Shown: positions 4,685 to 7,032 of the stretch, piece by piece
Layout of the letters: every line of letters starts with the position of its first letter
How positions within the stretch are numbered: position 1 is the stretch's first letter
Assembly: GCA_946631805.1 (NCBI GenBank)
Contig: CAMPAJ010000082.1
Coordinates: 1 to 7,032, forward strand
Reading direction: 5' to 3'
DNA length: 7,032 bases
Source of the DNA: an uncultured Eggerthellaceae bacterium
GTDB lineage: Bacteria > Actinomycetota > Coriobacteriia > Coriobacteriales > Eggerthellaceae
Notes under the pieces: model-generated
The model's input: only the letters and a program-made list of their open reading frames with translations
Databases searched by the model: none
What the model was told of the DNA's origin: nothing
Translations under genes and position numbers: made by a program

Positions 4685-5435
4685 GCCGATTGGCATCCTT
4701 GCATGGTGGCCTTGCTCGAATAGCGAGCAGGGTCGCTTTCTCCTGCAGCTCACGCAAAGCTGCAAGGAGCCGGCCCTTCCCCTTTCGGTCTCGTTTTGCG
4801 TCCAACGTGAGGCTCGATGCGCCACGGCTGGCGAAAGCGAGGATTGGGTTCGATCGCGCATCGTACCCGAAAGCCGGCACAACATCGGCGCAGTGCTACA
4901 AGCCAACGGGTTGAGCGACTACGACGAAGTATCGCTGCTCGCAGCTTGCAATGGGCGATCGTCCGACGACGACCTGCTCACCTACGAGCTCGCTGTGCCC
5001 GACGGCTTTGCTTCTTCGTTGCCTTTTGAAGCAGAAGATGCAGATCAGATCAAAATTCTTCCCGCGCTTTTTGCCGATGAGGTACTTTCGCATGTTAAGC
5101 GCGAGCGACATGCAGGCAAGGTTCGCTATGCGTTTGTCGCTTTGGGCGATGCTCGGGGCAAGCCTTCGCGTACTGGGCTTTCCCCACATGAGGCAGAAGA
5201 CTCGACGGCATCGAACGTTTCGTCTTTGCCGAATGCAGCTGAGTGTATCGCGGAACAGATTCGTTCATGCCGACGCGACGCTGGCCTTACCCAGGCCCAA
5301 CTTGCTTCACGGGCTGGGATCACCCAAACCGTACTCAGCCGCATCGAATCAGGCAAAGGCAACCCAACTCTTGGCCTTTTGGAAGATGTGGCAGCAGCCC
5401 TCGACATGAGGCTCGAAGTGAAATTGAGCCGCTAA
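4641..5435 (+). CDS. HipA N-terminal-like domain fused to XRE helix-turn-helix (HipS-HipB-like fusion antitoxin)
   Basis: This 264-residue protein has two parts. Residues 203-258 are a clear XRE helix-turn-helix (IAEQIRSCRRDAGLTQAQLA, then GITQTVLSRIESGKGNPTLG), as in HipB. Residues 1-120 look like the N-terminal subdomain of HipA: PIGILAW and GRFLLQL, then PALPLSVSF matching PLSLSLP of HipA, then a segment ending WVRSRIVPESRHNIGAVL and YDEVSLLAACNG, which parallels the RDRI...FDLLSEIGRD region. Residues 121-200 are a variable linker. In HipBST systems a separate small protein, HipS, carries this subdomain and neutralises the kinase HipT. Here it appears joined to the DNA-binding part. The ATG at 4641 has AAAGGTGG 7 nt upstream and lies inside the kinase gene, so translation is coupled. 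The helix-turn-helix is certain; the HipS-like reading of the N-terminus is moderately supported. Confidence 0.75.
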   Translation: MRIFAIADASKRKAEPIGILAWWPCSNSEQGRFLLQLTQSCKEPALPLSVSFCVQREARCATAGESEDWVRSRIVPESRHNIGAVLQANGLSDYDEVSLLAACNGRSSDDDLLTYELAVPDGFASSLPFEAEDADQIKILPALFADEVLSHVKRERHAGKVRYAFVALGDARGKPSRTGLSPHEAEDSTASNVSSLPNAAECIAEQIRSCRRDAGLTQAQLASRAGITQTVLSRIESGKGNPTLGLLEDVAAALDMRLEVKLSR

Positions 5436-5508
5436 GACAACGGGGAAGATGTTGCCTTCTCCGCCCGGGCCGACGCTCATGCGCGAGACAACGCCTTCCG
5501 CCCACAAA

Positions 5509-6489
5509 CTACAAGCCGAAAAACCCGCGCGTATTGTCGTACAGCTGACGCAAGAATCGCTCGCGATCCAGGCCCGGCTCACAACCCCGAATGCTCGCCA
5601 AACGCTCGGCGGTGAAGACAACGTGCGCCGGCGTACAGGCTGCTCCGCGCATGGGCTCGGGCGTCATGTAGGGAGAATCGGTCTCGAGCAGCAGGCGATC
5701 TTCAGGCACGATGAGCGCGCCTTGCCGAGCAGCGTCGGCGTTCTTGAACGTGATTGCGCCGCCATAGGCGATGTAGCAGCCGGCCTCGATCCACGGACGC
5801 AGCTCATCGGGCGGAAGAGCACAGCAATGCAAGATTGTGCCACGCTTGGGAAAGCCCTCTTCCTGCAAGATTTCGAATGCCTCGGCATGCGCGTTGCTCG
5901 GCGCCGGTTCGCCCGTCGGCAGCTCGTCTGCACTTCCGCGCAAGTGCAAGGCGATGGGCAAGCCGAGCTCTTTAGCCATGCGAATCTGACAGCGGAACAC
6001 ATCGCGCTGCACATCGCGAGGCGAAAGGTCGTAGTGGTAGTCCAGCCCGATTTCTCCCAGCACCACCGTCTGGGGTGCCGCAATCCATGCGCGCAGCTTC
6101 GCCTCGACTTCGTCATCGTAGAGCTTGGCGTTATGCGGGTGCACGCCTGCAGCAATGCGTAATTCAGGTAGCGTTTTGCTCAACAATGTGTATTTTGGGT
6201 CAGACCCCAAATACACATTCGCGGCCTCAGCCCACCTTTGCACGTCGCCGGGAATGTCGAGCTCGTCCTCGGACGGATCGCAGATCTCGCACACGAACCC
6301 CACGCCGTTGGCCGAACACCGCACGAGCTCCCAAGCAGGGTCGGGCAACATGTGAATGTGCGCATGCGAATCGGCCACGACCCCCTCGAGCGCAGGCTCA
6401 GGCGCTGGCACCTCGCGCCACTTGTCGTGCTTGCGCCGCTGGTAGAACCCAAAGTCGCGCACTTCCGGCAACTTCAAACGATCCGACAT
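5509..6489 (-). CDS. tatD: TatD-family metal-dependent deoxyribonuclease
   Basis: TatD enzymes are cytoplasmic TIM-barrel hydrolases with DNase activity. This one has 326 residues with the metal ligands in place: SHAH (His42, His44), GVHPH (115-119), GEIGLDYH (Glu146), LHLRG (His182), LHC (His221) and ETDSPY (Asp271). An N-terminal extension of about 38 residues precedes the first motif, making it longer than the usual 260 or so. The start is the ATG at 6489 with GGAG 5 nt upstream; a TTG directly before it is less likely. Residues 91-102 (NVYLGSDPKYTL) are encoded by a palindromic element (6185-6219) that also occurs beside metG, so this loop looks like an in-frame insertion. It lies between the first barrel strand and GVHPH and leaves all ligands intact, so the enzyme is probably active. 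It is downstream of metG on the same strand. Confidence 0.93.
   Translation of the reverse strand: MSDRLKLPEVRDFGFYQRRKHDKWREVPAPEPALEGVVADSHAHIHMLPDPAWELVRCSANGVGFVCEICDPSEDELDIPGDVQRWAEAANVYLGSDPKYTLLSKTLPELRIAAGVHPHNAKLYDDEVEAKLRAWIAAPQTVVLGEIGLDYHYDLSPRDVQRDVFRCQIRMAKELGLPIALHLRGSADELPTGEPAPSNAHAEAFEILQEEGFPKRGTILHCCALPPDELRPWIEAGCYIAYGGAITFKNADAARQGALIVPEDRLLLETDSPYMTPEPMRGAACTPAHVVFTAERLASIRGCEPGLDRERFLRQLYDNTRGFFGL
6185..6219. repeat. palindromic element copy A, inside the tatD coding sequence
   Basis: On the plus strand the 33-nt core has arms ATGTGTATTTTGGGTC and GACCCCAAATACACAT around a central A (6186-6218), with one extra A/T pair outside. The arms match except for one T/C mismatch. 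The core is identical to copy B at 6621-6653 except for the central base. It is read through in frame by tatD. Confidence 0.85.
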
Positions 6490-6559
6490 CAATGCTCCAT
6501 TTCACACAAGACTGAAAAAACAACTTGGTTGAGCAACCTAATCGAGGCATCACGCGAAC

Positions 6560-6588
6560 GAAGCAAAGGGGACTGTCCCCTTTGCTTC
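6560..6588. repeat. second type of palindromic element between tatD and metG
   Basis: GAAGCAAAGGGGAC, a central T, then GTCCCCTTTGCTTC: 14-bp arms with perfect complementarity. It is followed at 6592-6617 by a related but decayed segment (ACGGTCCCCTTTTGG) flanked by AAACG and CGTTT. Its odd length, single central base and G-run/C-run core resemble the 33-nt element, but the arms differ. Confidence 0.75.
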
Positions 6589-6620
6589 AGGAAACGGTCC
6601 CCTTTTGGAAAACGTTTACG

Positions 6621-6653
6621 ATGTGTATTTTGGGTCTGACCCCAAATACACAT
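6621..6653. repeat. palindromic element copy B, touching the metG stop codon
   Basis: Arms ATGTGTATTTTGGGTC and GACCCCAAATACACAT around a central T, with the same single arm mismatch as copy A. Its last base is the last base of the metG TAA stop (6655-6653). It could serve as a transcript-end hairpin for metG, though no T tract follows on the minus strand. Confidence 0.85.
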
Positions 6654-7032
6654 TACTCGGCGTCGAGGTCGAGCTCGTCGACATCGAGGCGCGGGAACAG
6701 CGGGTCGCCGACTTCCACGTGGTTGCCGACGGGCAGCTGGCCCCAAGCAGTAGCGGCCTCGATGTCGGTCACGTCGACGGGCGCGCCGAGCTCCAAGCGA
6801 CGCCACACCTCGGCCGAAGTGTTGGGCGCGAACGGCGCCAGGTACAGCGCGATGATGCGGATGGCCTCGAGCAGGTTGAACATCACAGCCGAAAGCTTGG
6901 CGCCGGCTTCGACGCGCTCGGCATCGTCTTCGCTCTTGCAGCCCTTGGCAAGCGCCCACGGCGCCATCTCGTCAACGTAGAGGTTGGCGGCCTGGGCAAG
7001 CTTCTGCACGGCAGCGACGGCACCGGTGAAGT
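6653..7032 (-). CDS. metG: methionyl-tRNA synthetase, C-terminal part (5' end outside the window)
   Basis: MetG attaches methionine to tRNA-Met in the cytoplasm. Only the last 125 or so residues are seen: the helical anticodon-binding domain, with FTGAVAAVQKLAQAANLYVD, EMAPWALAK, NLLEAIRIIALYLAPFAPNT and the closing PLFPRLD. The frame is open to the right edge; the GTG at 7009 is internal, not a start. It ends shortly after PLFPRLD with an acidic DVDELDLDAE, so there is no C-terminal Trbp111-like dimerisation domain. It is followed on the same strand by palindromic repeats and then tatD, a common pairing in Gram-positive genomes. Confidence 0.9.
   Translation of the reverse strand, partial: FTGAVAAVQKLAQAANLYVDEMAPWALAKGCKSEDDAERVEAGAKLSAVMFNLLEAIRIIALYLAPFAPNTSAEVWRRLELGAPVDVTDIEAATAWGQLPVGNHVEVGDPLFPRLDVDELDLDAE

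Noticed and set aside
5442..5462. Hairpin GGGGAAG / CTTCTCC between the Hip operon and tatD
   Set aside because: It needs a G-T pair and has no T tract on either side; too weak to call a terminator for the convergent genes.
6512..6537. Small hairpin followed by T6 on the minus strand, between metG and tatD
   Set aside because: The possible stems have only 4-5 bp (GGTTG/CAACC or CAAC/GTTG), so terminator function is doubtful.
6185..6653. CRISPR-like array formed by the palindromes
   Set aside because: Only two copies of the 33-nt element exist, 435 bp apart with a gene start between them; no regular spacers or cas genes.

Overview
The window looks like a chromosomal piece of a high-GC actinobacterium, most likely a gut Coriobacteriia (Eggerthellaceae-like). 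This placement rests on general codon and protein style and on a metG / tatD / rsmA housekeeping neighbourhood. It is an inference and was not checked against a database.

Layout. The right end (minus strand) holds the 3' end of metG (methionyl-tRNA synthetase), a 160-bp gap packed with palindromic elements, then a complete tatD-family nuclease gene. The left end (also minus) holds a flavodoxin-fold oxidoreductase gene with a long basic, low-complexity tail. It overlaps the start of rsmA (ksgA), which runs off the left edge. These minus-strand genes form the conserved backbone.

Between tatD and the flavodoxin gene lies an accessory block of about 3.7 kb (roughly 1800-5500), read mostly on the plus strand. 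From left to right it has: two copies of a 30-bp dyad upstream of the flavodoxin gene; a tiny minus-strand membrane-protein gene facing a probable short plus-strand RNA, which together resemble a type I toxin-antitoxin locus; a secreted, lysine-rich leucine-rich-repeat protein with eleven 21-residue repeats; two hairpins; a perfect 12+12 bp inverted repeat over a good promoter; and a two-gene operon. The first gene of that operon encodes the C-terminal kinase part of a HipA-like protein. The second encodes a HipA N-terminal-like domain fused to an XRE helix-turn-helix. The operon is best read as a rearranged, split HipBA/HipBST-type toxin-antitoxin module, with the kinase first and the antitoxin plus repressor fused into one protein that probably binds the inverted repeat.

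The most notable points are: (1) the split, reversed Hip module; (2) its kinase gene, which has a strong Shine-Dalgarno sequence but no start codon behind it; (3) the candidate type I toxin and convergent RNA; (4) a 33-nt palindrome present twice with one base difference, once inside the tatD reading frame and once on the metG stop codon; (5) the duplicated dyad upstream of the flavodoxin-rsmA operon.
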